Below are positions 1 to 7,690 of a DNA stretch of 24,022 nucleotides, in pieces. How positions within the stretch are numbered: the stretch's first letter is position 1; the number at the start of each line of letters is the position of its first letter. This DNA comes from a virus, in the IMG/VR virus record IMGVR_UViG_3300044645_000254, positions 1-24,022 of that record; one strand, 5' to 3'. A program made the position numbers and the translations under genes. The notes beneath the pieces were generated by a model. It was given only the letters and a program-made list of their open reading frames with translations, searched no databases and was not told the origin of the DNA.

Positions 1-722
1 TAGGGTTTGTTTTGCTCTATTTCTTTCTTCAATGTTTGCCAACTCCAGTAGAGGCTGTAGTAATCAGCATCTAGTGAGAATCGTTTCATATGTCGTACTA
101 GCGCACCTGTGTGTGCGTATAACGGAATTCCTGCTTCTTTAAGTTTGCGGAAGAAAACAATGTCTTCTCCTACAAACTTATCGCCAATACCTTCTTGCTC
201 TGCGAACAATGACTGGTCTGGGAACTTCTCGCGCAGTGCGGGAATTACAGACTTGTGCATCAATGTAAAGCCAAATCCTGCTGAGTCAACTGGTATTACT
301 TGATTCTCAGGTAGTGGATGTACGTGACGAATAGTGTGTTCACTTACTTCGGTAAACAAAGCAGGAAACGGTTGGGCTAGTGTGCCTTCGTTTTGCTTTG
401 AAATGAAGTAAGTACCAGATACAACTGGCTTACCAATCTTGTCTGCTGCATCCCATACTTTAGTAAGCACGTGGATATCCATAACAATATCTGAGTCAAC
501 CCATAAGAGCCAATCAGTTTTAATCTGGTCTGCCCAGTAATCAAAGAGTACTTGGCGTTGTCTTCCAATTTGGTTGCCTTGCACTCGCATACTGTGTGTA
601 ATTTCAATACCATTAGCAGGAGCCTGGAGGGCAATGGAAACCATACCCTCTGTGAACTTGCCATCAGTGTTACCGTTGTCACACCAGCCTAATGCTACTG
701 TTCCTTTATTTACTTTAGCCAT
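1..722 (-). CDS. Phage-encoded GT-A type glycosyltransferase (reaches window edge)
   Basis: The frame reads 240 residues from the ATG at 722, and the last codon is cut at TA-, so the next base could make a stop or extend the protein. A hydrophobic strand ending in a DSD triad at residues 76-78 (WLLWVDSDIVMD) is the DXD-type nucleotide-sugar/metal site of GT-A enzymes. A GED at 185-187 followed by a Lys/Ala/Gly-rich helix matches the acidic catalytic region of family-2-like transferases. The expected role is transfer of a sugar from a nucleotide-sugar donor in the host cytoplasm. The acceptor is unknown: phage fibre or capsid protein, host surface glycan, or DNA. It is the last gene of the virion block, just behind the fibre genes. 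An AAGGGGA Shine-Dalgarno sequence lies 7-8 nt upstream of the ATG. The fold class is fairly secure; the substrate is not. Confidence 0.82.
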   Translation of the reverse strand, partial: MAKVNKGTVALGWCDNGNTDGKFTEGMVSIALQAPANGIEITHSMRVQGNQIGRQRQVLFDYWADQIKTDWLLWVDSDIVMDIHVLTKVWDAADKIGKPVVSGTYFISKQNEGTLAQPFPALFTEVSEHTIRHVHPLPENQVIPVDSAGFGFTLMHKSVIPALREKFPDQSLFAEQEGIGDKFVGEDIVFFRKLKEAGIPLYAHTGALVRHMKRFSLDADYYSLYWSWQTLKKEIEQNKP

Positions 723-728
723 TATAGT

Positions 729-771
729 CCCCTTAAATGTTAGTGAGCAGTTTAAACCCAATGCTCAGGGG
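729..771 (-). promoter_or_regulatory. Possible hairpin masking the glycosyltransferase ribosome-binding site
   Basis: In the 61-nt gap before the glycosyltransferase, TGAGCA (minus strand, 767-762) can pair with TGCTCA (749-744) around a 12-nt loop. Just outside it, CCCC (771-768) can pair with GGGG (732-729), which is the core of the AAGGGGA ribosome-binding site. Such a fold would lower translation of the glycosyltransferase relative to the fibre genes. The pairing is visible in the sequence; the regulatory role is inference. Confidence 0.3.
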
Positions 772-783
772 TATGATTAGTTG

Positions 784-1023
784 TTATTCAGCAGCAGGTG
801 CAGCAGGTAGTGCTGCTAGTTCTGTCTGATGAGTTGCAATAGCAGCCTCAAGGATAGTCAATGCCTTGTCAGCATTTGCTACACCTTCTTCATCATTGAG
901 TGACTCACAAGTAGTCTTGTTCAATGAGTGCTGGTATGCCTCTGATGCGAACTGTGATACTCGCTGTGAAAGGATACTGCGCTTCTGCTCATCTGTAAGT
1001 AGTGATGCGTAGTCAATTGACAT
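784..1023 (-). CDS. Small helical protein downstream of tail fibre, function unknown
   Basis: The 79-residue product is predicted to be mostly alpha-helical, with an acidic middle and an Ala/Pro-rich C-terminus (ends LPAAPAAE). There is no signal peptide and no membrane segment. Its ATG overlaps the stop of the preceding 63-codon gene as TAATG, so translation is probably coupled. Small genes directly behind a long fibre gene often encode fibre-assembly helpers or minor virion parts, but no family motif here proves this. I do not recognise the gene; the coding call rests on the overlap and on frame continuity within the operon. Confidence 0.72.
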   Translation of the reverse strand: MSIDYASLLTDEQKRSILSQRVSQFASEAYQHSLNKTTCESLNDEEGVANADKALTILEAAIATHQTELAALPAAPAAE

Positions 1024-1214
1024 TAGTTTGTTCCTTCTGTTAAGTCAGCCTCGTCAGGCTGGGTTGATTCCATTATAGCAGGTGCTGTCAAGTAATTGGC
1101 TTGCATAGCCTCATAAGTAGACTTAAGCATACCAGTGATAGAACCATCATCTTTAATAATATTGATATGTTCAGTACCTGTGATTTCATCTGTAAATTCA
1201 ATTATTTTTTCCAT
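1023..1214 (-). CDS. Small acidic protein behind the tail fibre, function unknown
   Basis: The 63-residue product starts MEKIIEFTDE. The frame opens five codons further upstream, but I chose the ATG at 1214 because it gives a TAA-A-ATG junction with the fibre stop codon and places GGAG about 8 nt upstream. The N-terminal half looks like short beta strands (KIIEF, HINIIKDDGS) and the C-terminus is acidic and probably flexible. It is translated in series with the fibre above and the 79-residue gene below (TAATG). It might be a fibre-associated or chaperone-like protein; I recognise no family. Confidence 0.7.
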   Translation of the reverse strand: MEKIIEFTDEITGTEHINIIKDDGSITGMLKSTYEAMQANYLTAPAIMESTQPDEADLTEGTN

Positions 1215-1215
1215 T

Positions 1216-4200
1216 TTATAACTCCGCACTTAAGGCAAAATAGGTCGAATTAAACTGCCACAATGTTCCTGCAGTAAATACGGCAGAACCGTGTGTATAT
1301 CTTAAAGTTGAATAATTTGGTCCAGTAGAAACAATTGACCAAGTTCCACTAGTATATGACGGTGTTCCACCACCAGCCATTGAATAAACTCCACCACCTG
1401 AAACTTCGTGACTAACTGCACCTTGGCGCATAGTAGGCGGATTAATAATTGTATCTACAATAGTTGTTGATACTGCTCCAGCAATTTGTTGCAAAGTATT
1501 TGCTCGCCAATAATACCGATGGCACGCAGCAAGTTCAGCCTGTGGATTTCCTGTTGCAGTAGTAAATGGTGTGGCAACAGAACCTGCTTCTAGTTGCAAT
1601 CCCCACATATCAAAAGTACCAACTCGAATTGGTAAATTAAAAATTAAACTTAGGGCAGAGCCTGTTCCAATAGTTTTTCCTGAAATACTTGGTACTGTAA
1701 AAGTTACTGATTTTCTGACCCACGATGAAGTTAGTCCATTATCAGCAGGCGTAATACTTGTATTAACACTCCCACTTCCACCAGTACCAAAGTATTGCTG
1801 TATTGTAACTGAAAATGCTGAGGCTACAGTTGCATCAGCACGAACCCAATATGAAATAGTTGCTGTTTGCCCAGCAAGTGTTCTAACATCTTCAATTACA
1901 TTTGAGTGCTGAAGCAATGTGCAACCGTTTGTTGCAGTTACATTTGAACGGAAGAAATTTCTTCCTTCGTATCCTGCAACTGGAGCAGCACCAGGGGTAA
2001 AAGTTTCCTGTGTTACCGTTCCACTTGGAACAGCACTTGCAACACCATAGTCCCAGCGGTCTAATGTTCTACCACTTGCAGCGTATGTAAAACTGGTACC
2101 TCTTTGCGAAATTGCAAAATCACCGTTTAGAACTTTGTTCTTGCCAGCGGCAAAGAAGTTAGTAAAGTTCGCAGAGCCATTAACATCTAACTTTGCAGCA
2201 GGTGTGGTGGTGCCAATGCCAACATCGCCAGTAGCGCTAACACGCATACGCTCAGTATTGTTAGTAAGAAATCTCATAGGATGGTTAGAAGTTGCAGCAG
2301 CAGTTATTCCATTAAAAGCATCTCCACCAGTTCTGTCCGCTCCAAAATAACCAGTTTTATTACCGTTATCGTTTGTAAGAAACACTCCAAAACCTGCAGA
2401 TGCTGCGTTACCACCGCCAGCATAAGATACTAAATTTCCTGCTGTTGGAGCAGTTACTCCTGCTGCGCTAAACAAATCAGTATGTAGTTTAGTAGCAGGT
2501 GCGCTGGTGCCGATGCCGACATTTCCAGCACTGTCAACTTCAACTAATACAGTTGAAGCACTATTTTGAATCTGCAATAAGTCACCACTCTGTGATGCTG
2601 CGCCCTTAACAACTAATGCAACATCAGCAGCGGTTGTATTTACAACCTGTGCCATTGCACCGCTAGTTAGAGCGGCACCAATACCTGTACGACCAGCAAA
2701 GTAGTTTGCTGCAGTGCCTCCAGCGTAGAAGTTCCAATCGCCTGTTCCAGCAGGAATTGCACCATAGAATCCGTAATTGTTAGTTGCACCAACAATGCTT
2801 GCTTCGGCAGCAAAACCAATTTGACTGCCAACTGTTGAACCTGCACCAATGGTGTTTTGATTGGCTCGGTAGTGAACAAGATTTCCAAGTGTAAATGCGG
2901 CAGCAGCGGTTGACAAGAAAGTATTAAAGCCACGGGCATTTGTTGTTACATCTGAGGCAATTGTGGTGACTAAGTTTACACCTTGTGCAGATGCGGAACC
3001 TGTCATACCAAGTGAAATAGTTAAAATATCACTGGCACTAGGCAAACTTGTTCCAATTGAAACCTTACCAACTGAATCAATAAATAAACGATTGGCTGAT
3101 TGGGTTTGAAATCCAATTGCCGCGACTTCTTGTGTGGTGAAAGTTATCCCACCAGTACCACGGTGAATGATTTGTGTAACTCCATTAGCACCGCTTGCAC
3201 GGATGATTCTCAAACCATAATCAGTGTATGTTGTATCACTAATGAAGTCAATGTAGGCATTGCCATCTGCAGTTCTATTTGGACCAAGTTCAATAGTTGC
3301 ACTTGTTGAGCCAATTCCTTGCGCAAGAACCAAATTTCCATTTTGATTAATGGAGCCTATTGTACCTCCTGTGCTGTTTTGTAACTGCAACAGGTCAGCC
3401 GACTGAGATGCAGCGCCCTTAACAATAAGTGGAACACTTGCAGCAGAAGGTCCTGATATTGTATTTGTCCAAGATACTGCGGAGCCATTAGTTCCTAAGA
3501 ACTCACCAGCGTTGCCAGTTTGAGATGGGACTACATATCCTGCAGCAGCAGTTGCTGATGCAGCAGCCGAAGTTGCAGAAGTTGCAGCAGCGGTAGCAGA
3601 TGCAGCAGCAGATGTTGCACTTGTAGCAGCAGCCGTAGCGGAAGCAGCAGCGCTTGTAGCGCTAGTTGCTGCAGCGGTCTGACTAGTCAAAGCAGATGAG
3701 GCTGATGTGGCTGCAGCACTTGCAGATGATGCAGATGCTGTAGCAGAAGTAGCAGATGCTGTTGCACTATTAGCAGAAGCAGTAGCGCTTGCTGCAGCAC
3801 TAGTTGCACTAGTTGCTGCTGCTGTAGCCGAAGCCGCTGCGGAGGTTGCACTAGTAGATGCTGCGGTTGCACTTGCCGAGGCTGATGTAGCAGATGTAGC
3901 CGCTGCCGTAGCACTTGCTGCTGCGCTTGTTGCGCTAGTAGCCGCTGCGGTGGCTGATGCTGCTGCTGCAGTTACACTTGCTGCCATAGTTGATGCAGAA
4001 GTTGCTGCACTAGCAGCAGATGTTGCTGCTGCAGTCTGAGAAGCACTTGCTGAGTTAGCAGAGGTTAATGCAGAAGACGCTGATGTTGCTGCCGATGCAG
4101 CAGATGTGGCAGCACTTGCTGCGCTTGTCGCTGCTGCTGCTACCTGAGCATCTGCAAAGTCTTTACGTACTGCATCACTTGCTAGTGTTGGTGTAGCAAG

Positions 4201-4878
4201 ATTCGTAATCTTGAACCCACCAGCATTAAGGGCATCGCCCATAGTCTTATTAGTAAGAGTCTGTACTGCGTTAGCAATTACTACTGTACCAGTTGTATTA
4301 GGCAGGGTAATTGTATTATCTTGAGTTGGGTCTACTACTGTAAGTGTGGTTTCGTGAGCATCCGCAGTTGCACCTTCAAAGACAATGCTTGCATCTACGC
4401 CAGCACCAGAGATGCTTGGGTTAGTAATAGTAGGGGATGTTAAAATCTTATTGGTAAGGGTTTGTGACTTGTCTGTGCCAACCACAACACCTTCACCCGC
4501 TGCAATACCGTGCATTGTGTGTGCGCCAGTACCGTCGTTGTATCCACCAGTTGCTTCGATGTGAAGGTTGGCTTCGCGGAAGTCACGACCAATTGCCATA
4601 TGGCGAACAGCAGCACCAGCAGAGTGAGCCTGACCAGTACCAGCGTTTTCAACACCACGGGTAATTGTTAATACGTTAGTACTAACAACCGTGACGTCTA
4701 CAATTTCTTCAAGGGCTGTATCTGGGTCAATGACAACAGTAAATGTTGTACCAGCAGGGACGGTTGCTCCACCAAGTAATGCTGAGCCAGATACTACTGT
4801 ACAACTTGTTGCTGTATCTGTAATACCTGCTGCTAGCGTAGTTTGCTGGGAGCGAGAGGAGTATTTTCTTGTTGTCAT
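1216..4878 (-). CDS. Long tail fibre / receptor-binding protein with Ala-Ser-Thr repeat shaft
   Basis: The 1220-residue virion protein is probably the trimeric fibre that contacts the host surface. The N-terminal ~240 residues form an attachment region with TLTNK motifs (about 140-144 and 207-211) and a GGFKITNLATPT-DAVRKDF segment at 220-241, both typical of phage fibres. Residues 247-446 are an Ala/Ser/Thr tract with 7- and 14-residue periodicity. The middle has two copies of a VKGAASQS-DLLQ-QNS module (about residues 480 and 755) and several short VGIGT-type repeats. From about residue 912, NGDF...RGTSF...DRW and a later QLEAGSVATPF, then LAACHRYYWR, match the jelly-roll ends of carbohydrate-binding fibres. 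I see no intramolecular chaperone or enzymatic motif. The start has an AGGTAA ribosome-binding site next to the stop of the 305-residue gene. Confidence 0.9.
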   Translation of the reverse strand: MTTRKYSSRSQQTTLAAGITDTATSCTVVSGSALLGGATVPAGTTFTVVIDPDTALEEIVDVTVVSTNVLTITRGVENAGTGQAHSAGAAVRHMAIGRDFREANLHIEATGGYNDGTGAHTMHGIAAGEGVVVGTDKSQTLTNKILTSPTITNPSISGAGVDASIVFEGATADAHETTLTVVDPTQDNTITLPNTTGTVVIANAVQTLTNKTMGDALNAGGFKITNLATPTLASDAVRKDFADAQVAAAATSAASAATSAASAATSASSALTSANSASASQTAAATSAASAATSASTMAASVTAAAASATAAATSATSAAASATAAATSATSASASATAASTSATSAAASATAAATSATSAAASATASANSATASATSATASASSASAAATSASSALTSQTAAATSATSAAASATAAATSATSAAASATAAATSATSAAASATAAAGYVVPSQTGNAGEFLGTNGSAVSWTNTISGPSAASVPLIVKGAASQSADLLQLQNSTGGTIGSINQNGNLVLAQGIGSTSATIELGPNRTADGNAYIDFISDTTYTDYGLRIIRASGANGVTQIIHRGTGGITFTTQEVAAIGFQTQSANRLFIDSVGKVSIGTSLPSASDILTISLGMTGSASAQGVNLVTTIASDVTTNARGFNTFLSTAAAAFTLGNLVHYRANQNTIGAGSTVGSQIGFAAEASIVGATNNYGFYGAIPAGTGDWNFYAGGTAANYFAGRTGIGAALTSGAMAQVVNTTAADVALVVKGAASQSGDLLQIQNSASTVLVEVDSAGNVGIGTSAPATKLHTDLFSAAGVTAPTAGNLVSYAGGGNAASAGFGVFLTNDNGNKTGYFGADRTGGDAFNGITAAATSNHPMRFLTNNTERMRVSATGDVGIGTTTPAAKLDVNGSANFTNFFAAGKNKVLNGDFAISQRGTSFTYAASGRTLDRWDYGVASAVPSGTVTQETFTPGAAPVAGYEGRNFFRSNVTATNGCTLLQHSNVIEDVRTLAGQTATISYWVRADATVASAFSVTIQQYFGTGGSGSVNTSITPADNGLTSSWVRKSVTFTVPSISGKTIGTGSALSLIFNLPIRVGTFDMWGLQLEAGSVATPFTTATGNPQAELAACHRYYWRANTLQQIAGAVSTTIVDTIINPPTMRQGAVSHEVSGGGVYSMAGGGTPSYTSGTWSIVSTGPNYSTLRYTHGSAVFTAGTLWQFNSTYFALSAEL
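3541..4140 (-). repeat. Ala/Ser/Thr codon-repeat tract in the fibre shaft
   Basis: Exactly 600 bp encode 200 residues that are almost only Ala, Ser and Thr. The best-kept unit is SATAAATSATSAAA (14 residues, 42 bp), itself two 7-residue halves, and it recurs many times with degenerate copies at both ends. Heptad spacing suggests a coiled trimeric shaft. Repetition at DNA level makes the tract prone to length change by recombination. It also creates long, meaningless open frames on the opposite strand. Confidence 0.9.
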
Positions 4879-4886
4879 TTAGTTAC

Positions 4887-5804
4887 CTATCGGCTGTAGT
4901 GGACACGAATTGGATATTGGGCTTGTTGTCTGTCTGTTTCTTCCTTAAGGCGTTGCTGGTACAATGCGTACAACTGCTTGGTAGCAGTACCGCTAGCACC
5001 GAACGGACGCTTGCTGTCTGTCTCGTCAGCCTGTGGGCTAACTTGAGCAGCACGTGCAGGGTCAAGATATGTAAGAAGACGGTATGATGCACCAAGAACT
5101 GCTACGTCCCGTGTAGAGTTTGGCAGACCAGTTTGTGTTGAGTAGTCTTGTGTGTTCGTTGTAAATGGTTCAGGGTCTGTTGCATAGACAACTTTGATTG
5201 TACGACCAGGTTGTACCCAGTCACCAATTGTTACTGTCTGCGCTCCAGAACCAAATGCTGTTGTAGATGCTAGTGAATCCCATGACCAGTGACGGATAGG
5301 AATCCATTCCTGAGAAGGTCCAATGTCTTGCCACATCATTGACATGACATTGTGAATGTTTAAGTCGTTAAATGCATACGTTGTCTGTGCTGCGTTAAAA
5401 GTAAATGTTGTTGTCTTGACTGCAAAGATGATAGCGCCAAAGGCTGCAATAGTATCGTTGATTGCCTTCTTGATAACATAGCGTGGGAAGGTTGGTGTGA
5501 TTGTAACCTTATCGCCAGCAGTGTGTGCTTCTCTGTCTGTACCTAGGTAGCCACGACCCCAAGGTGGTACAGTTGCTGTATTAGATACACGGTCAAATGA
5601 ATCTAGCCAGATTAACTCTTCACCAATTTCAATTGTACCTTTACCGATATTATCAGTAGAAGCCAACTGTAAGATTATTGGGCTAGCAATAGTGGATGCA
5701 CTGTCGCTTACATTCTCTGTGATGTAAGTTGCTCTGTCCTGCTGGTATGTGTAACCTGCAAGATTGATAAGCACTTCATCAATCATACTATTCAGATTAG
5801 GCAT
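4887..5804 (-). CDS. Probable head-tail connector / tail adaptor-type virion protein
   Basis: The 305-residue protein begins with a short helix (MIDEVLINLAGYT) and is then beta-rich, with ELIWLDSFDR and PPWGRGYLGT segments. The C-terminus is a long helix (LYALYQQRLKEETDRQQ) ending in HYSR. Position between capsid-proximal genes and the fibre fits a structural adaptor joining portal to tail or fibre. That is inference from gene order and overall make-up, since I recognise no named family. Its ATG lies inside the end of the 90-residue gene (8-nt overlap ATGCCTAA), with AAGGA 7 nt upstream, so translation should be coupled. Other possibilities are a tail nozzle or a fibre-anchoring baseplate-like protein. 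Confidence 0.75.
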   Translation of the reverse strand: MPNLNSMIDEVLINLAGYTYQQDRATYITENVSDSASTIASPIILQLASTDNIGKGTIEIGEELIWLDSFDRVSNTATVPPWGRGYLGTDREAHTAGDKVTITPTFPRYVIKKAINDTIAAFGAIIFAVKTTTFTFNAAQTTYAFNDLNIHNVMSMMWQDIGPSQEWIPIRHWSWDSLASTTAFGSGAQTVTIGDWVQPGRTIKVVYATDPEPFTTNTQDYSTQTGLPNSTRDVAVLGASYRLLTYLDPARAAQVSPQADETDSKRPFGASGTATKQLYALYQQRLKEETDRQQAQYPIRVHYSR

Positions 5805-6069
5805 TAATAGTCCTTAATGCTGCAAGAGCAGATAGTCCAGTAGTAGATGCTAACTCATTACAGATAGCATTAAGATTCTTAAAGTTGTTAGGTTGACGAT
5901 TTGCATCAGCCTTGTAGTTAAGAGCGCCAATTAGCCCCTTACCTGATGTTCCAGCCCAGGCATTGGCAGCACCCTGCGATTCTTTGAATGCAGTCATTAG
6001 TGGATAATCTCCACCATTTGCTAAACGATTAAGTTCAGCAGTCATTGATAAACCAGGAATGCTTGCCAT
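5797..6069 (-). CDS. Small probable structural protein, Ala/Asn-rich
   Basis: The 90-residue product (MASIPGLSMTAELNRLANGG...) has a repetitive pattern of small helices separated by Gly/Asn turns: QGAANAWAGT, GLIGALNYKA, LNAICNELA. There is no membrane segment or signal peptide. AAGAGGT lies upstream of the ATG at a workable distance, and the end overlaps the next gene by 8 nt. A small virion or head-completion protein is likely from its position before the adaptor. I have no firm family assignment. Confidence 0.75.
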   Translation of the reverse strand: MASIPGLSMTAELNRLANGGDYPLMTAFKESQGAANAWAGTSGKGLIGALNYKADANRQPNNFKNLNAICNELASTTGLSALAALRTINA

Positions 6070-6089
6070 GCTTGGACCTCTTTCTTAAA

Positions 6090-6875
6090 TTACTTGCGCT
6101 TGTTAGATGCTAGAGATGCTCCAGCAGCCTTCTTCTTTGTAACCTTAGATGCTGCTGCACGTGCTGCATCTGGACCAGACATACGTGACTGGATAGTTGC
6201 GCGTGCTCCTGATTGACCAGCCTTTGATGCGTACTCTGATGGAGTACCCTTGCCTGACTTAGCCTGCTGCATTGTGGTCTTACCGAATGAACCCTTAGGT
6301 CCAACTGTAACCTTCGCTGCTGCTGCCTTTGGTCCTTGTGAAGCCTTGAACTTTGCAAGCATTGATGGTGACATCTTTGGTGTTGAACCAACTAGAGCAC
6401 GACCTACTGCTGACTTTGCAAGTCCTGGAGATAACTTAGCCGCAACTGATGCGCCCTTACCCTTTGATGCTGCTAGCACGCCAAGTGCTGCTGCTGTTCC
6501 AAGAGTTCCCTTAATTACATTTGACTTAGTGTTGCTCTTTGCTGCTGGCTTCGCTGCTGGCTTAGATGCTGGCTTGTTAGCCCCCATTGCCTTTGAGCGA
6601 GCAGCATCTGCTGATGTTGATGCTGGCGAAGAATACTTAGACTTCGCTGCTTCTAGACGCTTTGCGCCGTACATGCGACGAACGCCTTCTTGGAACTCAC
6701 GTGCCATTCCACCAGATGTCTTACCATTTTTACCAGCAAGTTTTAGGGCTTCTGTCATGCCCATCTTCTTGATGCTATCGATAGTTGCCTGTGATACCTT
6801 GCCAACTAGAGCATCTCCTGATAAACCTTTTCCTCCGCCTTTGCGAAGTTTTCCTGTTACGGGTTTCATTGCCAT
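6090..6875 (-). CDS. Very basic Lys/Ala/Ser-rich protein, histone-H1-like composition
   Basis: I place the start at 6875 (MAMKPVTGKL), which forms a TAATG overlap with the preceding gene and has AAGGTG about 10 nt upstream. The frame stays open a few codons further up but would then overlap the neighbour by about 25 nt. The 261-residue product has a G/K-rich N-terminus, a KPASKPAAKPAAKSNTK linker, a central hydrophobic stretch (GTAAALGVLAAS) and a strongly basic C-terminus ending SNKRK. The composition suggests a nucleic-acid-binding or condensing role, perhaps packaged with the genome. No catalytic motif is visible. It is the last of five consecutive basic genes. Confidence 0.8.
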   Translation of the reverse strand: MAMKPVTGKLRKGGGKGLSGDALVGKVSQATIDSIKKMGMTEALKLAGKNGKTSGGMAREFQEGVRRMYGAKRLEAAKSKYSSPASTSADAARSKAMGANKPASKPAAKPAAKSNTKSNVIKGTLGTAAALGVLAASKGKGASVAAKLSPGLAKSAVGRALVGSTPKMSPSMLAKFKASQGPKAAAAKVTVGPKGSFGKTTMQQAKSGKGTPSEYASKAGQSGARATIQSRMSGPDAARAAASKVTKKKAAGASLASNKRK

Positions 6876-7153
6876 TACCATTTCACCTTGTCTGCCCAAT
6901 ATGCGGCACTCATTTTTCCTTTGGATATATTGCTTGCGTGTCTTGCTTTGAAAGACTTTCTTCGTGCTGCATTGGCAGCAGTTTCTCCTGCTTTTTTAGG
7001 TGAGCCAGAAACGCCTTGTTGTCCAAAACGTATGGTCTTAACCTGGCTACCTACCTTAGCCACAACAACGTGTGACTTAGTAGGGTGGCTTGGTGTACGC
7101 TTTGGCTTGTTATAGCCTGCGACACCAGCCCGAGTCAATCTTGAGTCTTTCAT
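6875..7153 (-). CDS. Small basic protein, DUF6321-like
   Basis: The 92-residue basic protein has a compact conserved look: RLTRAGVAGYNKPKRTP near the start, SHVVVAK at 27-33, IRFGQQGVSGSPKK at 41-54, then RRKSFKARHA and GKMSAAYWADKVKW at the C-terminus. From memory this matches a family of unknown function common in aquatic phages (DUF6321), which a profile search would settle. No biochemical role is known to me. Both ends overlap neighbours by TAATG (7153 and 6875), so it is translated in lock-step with the other basic genes. Confidence 0.85.
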   Translation of the reverse strand: MKDSRLTRAGVAGYNKPKRTPSHPTKSHVVVAKVGSQVKTIRFGQQGVSGSPKKAGETAANAARRKSFKARHASNISKGKMSAAYWADKVKW

Positions 7154-7548
7154 TATCGATACCTTGCTGTCTTTTTTGCTATCTTTTTAGGTTGCCTTAC
7201 GAACTGCTTACCTTGACTTGTTCCTTCACGCTTTGCTCTAGACGTAGCAGCATATTCTTTTGCAGTTAGAGACTCGCGTGCCTTCTTGGGTAGGTATCTT
7301 TCTCCAGTAGCCTTAGTACCTTGCGTGCTAGGTCTGCCAGATTTAGTCCCCCATTTTTCTTTAGTCCACTTGGACAAAGACTTTTGTTTAGTTGTCTTAG
7401 CGCCAGAGTAACCACCGCCAGCCTTTTCATAAGCCTGTGCTAGCAACTGCGCTTTGCGAGCAGACCATTGACCAGGGTTACCACCTTTAGAACCAGACAT
7501 AATTCGGTTCTTGATGCTTTCCCGTAACTCTGGTTTAGTGTATGCCAT
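7153..7548 (-). CDS. Basic DUF5872-like protein
   Basis: The 131-residue, Lys/Arg-rich protein carries the block KWTKEKWGTKSGRPSTQG (60-77), then GERYLPKKARESLTAKEYAA (82-101) and KQFVRQP (114-120). I recall this signature as DUF5872, a domain scattered in phages and large viruses, with unknown function. The N-terminus holds an IKNRIMSGSKGG segment and a helix with WSARKAQLLAQAYE. It is flanked by TAATG overlaps on both sides. A nucleic-acid-binding or virion role is plausible from charge and from its place in the basic cassette. Confidence 0.85.
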   Translation of the reverse strand: MAYTKPELRESIKNRIMSGSKGGNPGQWSARKAQLLAQAYEKAGGGYSGAKTTKQKSLSKWTKEKWGTKSGRPSTQGTKATGERYLPKKARESLTAKEYAATSRAKREGTSQGKQFVRQPKKIAKKTARYR

Positions 7549-7688
7549 TACTTCTTCTTAATCTTCTTTGGTGGACTTTTCTTAGTTGGCTTAGTGTATC
7601 CCATGCCAGGAATAATTACATCGTAATCTGGTGGAATAACGTTCTTTTTTGGCGGAGTCTTAATTGTTGGTTTTTTTGCTACTGGCAT
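7548..7688 (-). CDS. 46-residue Lys/Pro-rich micro-protein
   Basis: The product is 46 residues with 13 Lys, 10 Pro and only 2 acidic residues. Lys-rich ends (AKKPTIKTPPKK and KKSPPKKIKKK) flank a short uncharged centre (VIIPGMGYTK). The stop overlaps the next ATG as TAATG, and the ATG follows the previous stop by 2 nt, so the frame sits tightly in the operon. It is likely disordered and may bind DNA or RNA. It is short enough to be missed by gene callers; coding status rests on the junctions and shared composition with its neighbours. Confidence 0.72.
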   Translation of the reverse strand: MPVAKKPTIKTPPKKNVIPPDYDVIIPGMGYTKPTKKSPPKKIKKK

Positions 7689-7690
7689 GA

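Noticed and set aside
377-682. 101-codon minus-strand frame inside the glycosyltransferase
   Set aside because: It is a shifted frame of the glycosyltransferase gene, which carries clear DSD and GED motifs in its own frame.
3707-4039. 110-codon Ala/Val-rich open frame on the plus strand
   Set aside because: It is the complement of the Ala/Ser/Thr repeat tract of the fibre; its repetitive composition follows from the other strand and it has no ribosome-binding site of note.
6250-6951. 233-codon plus-strand open frame
   Set aside because: Lies fully opposite the basic 261-residue gene and its neighbour. Its Pro/Ala/Phe-rich make-up mirrors Lys/Ala/Ser codons of the real gene; no context supports it.
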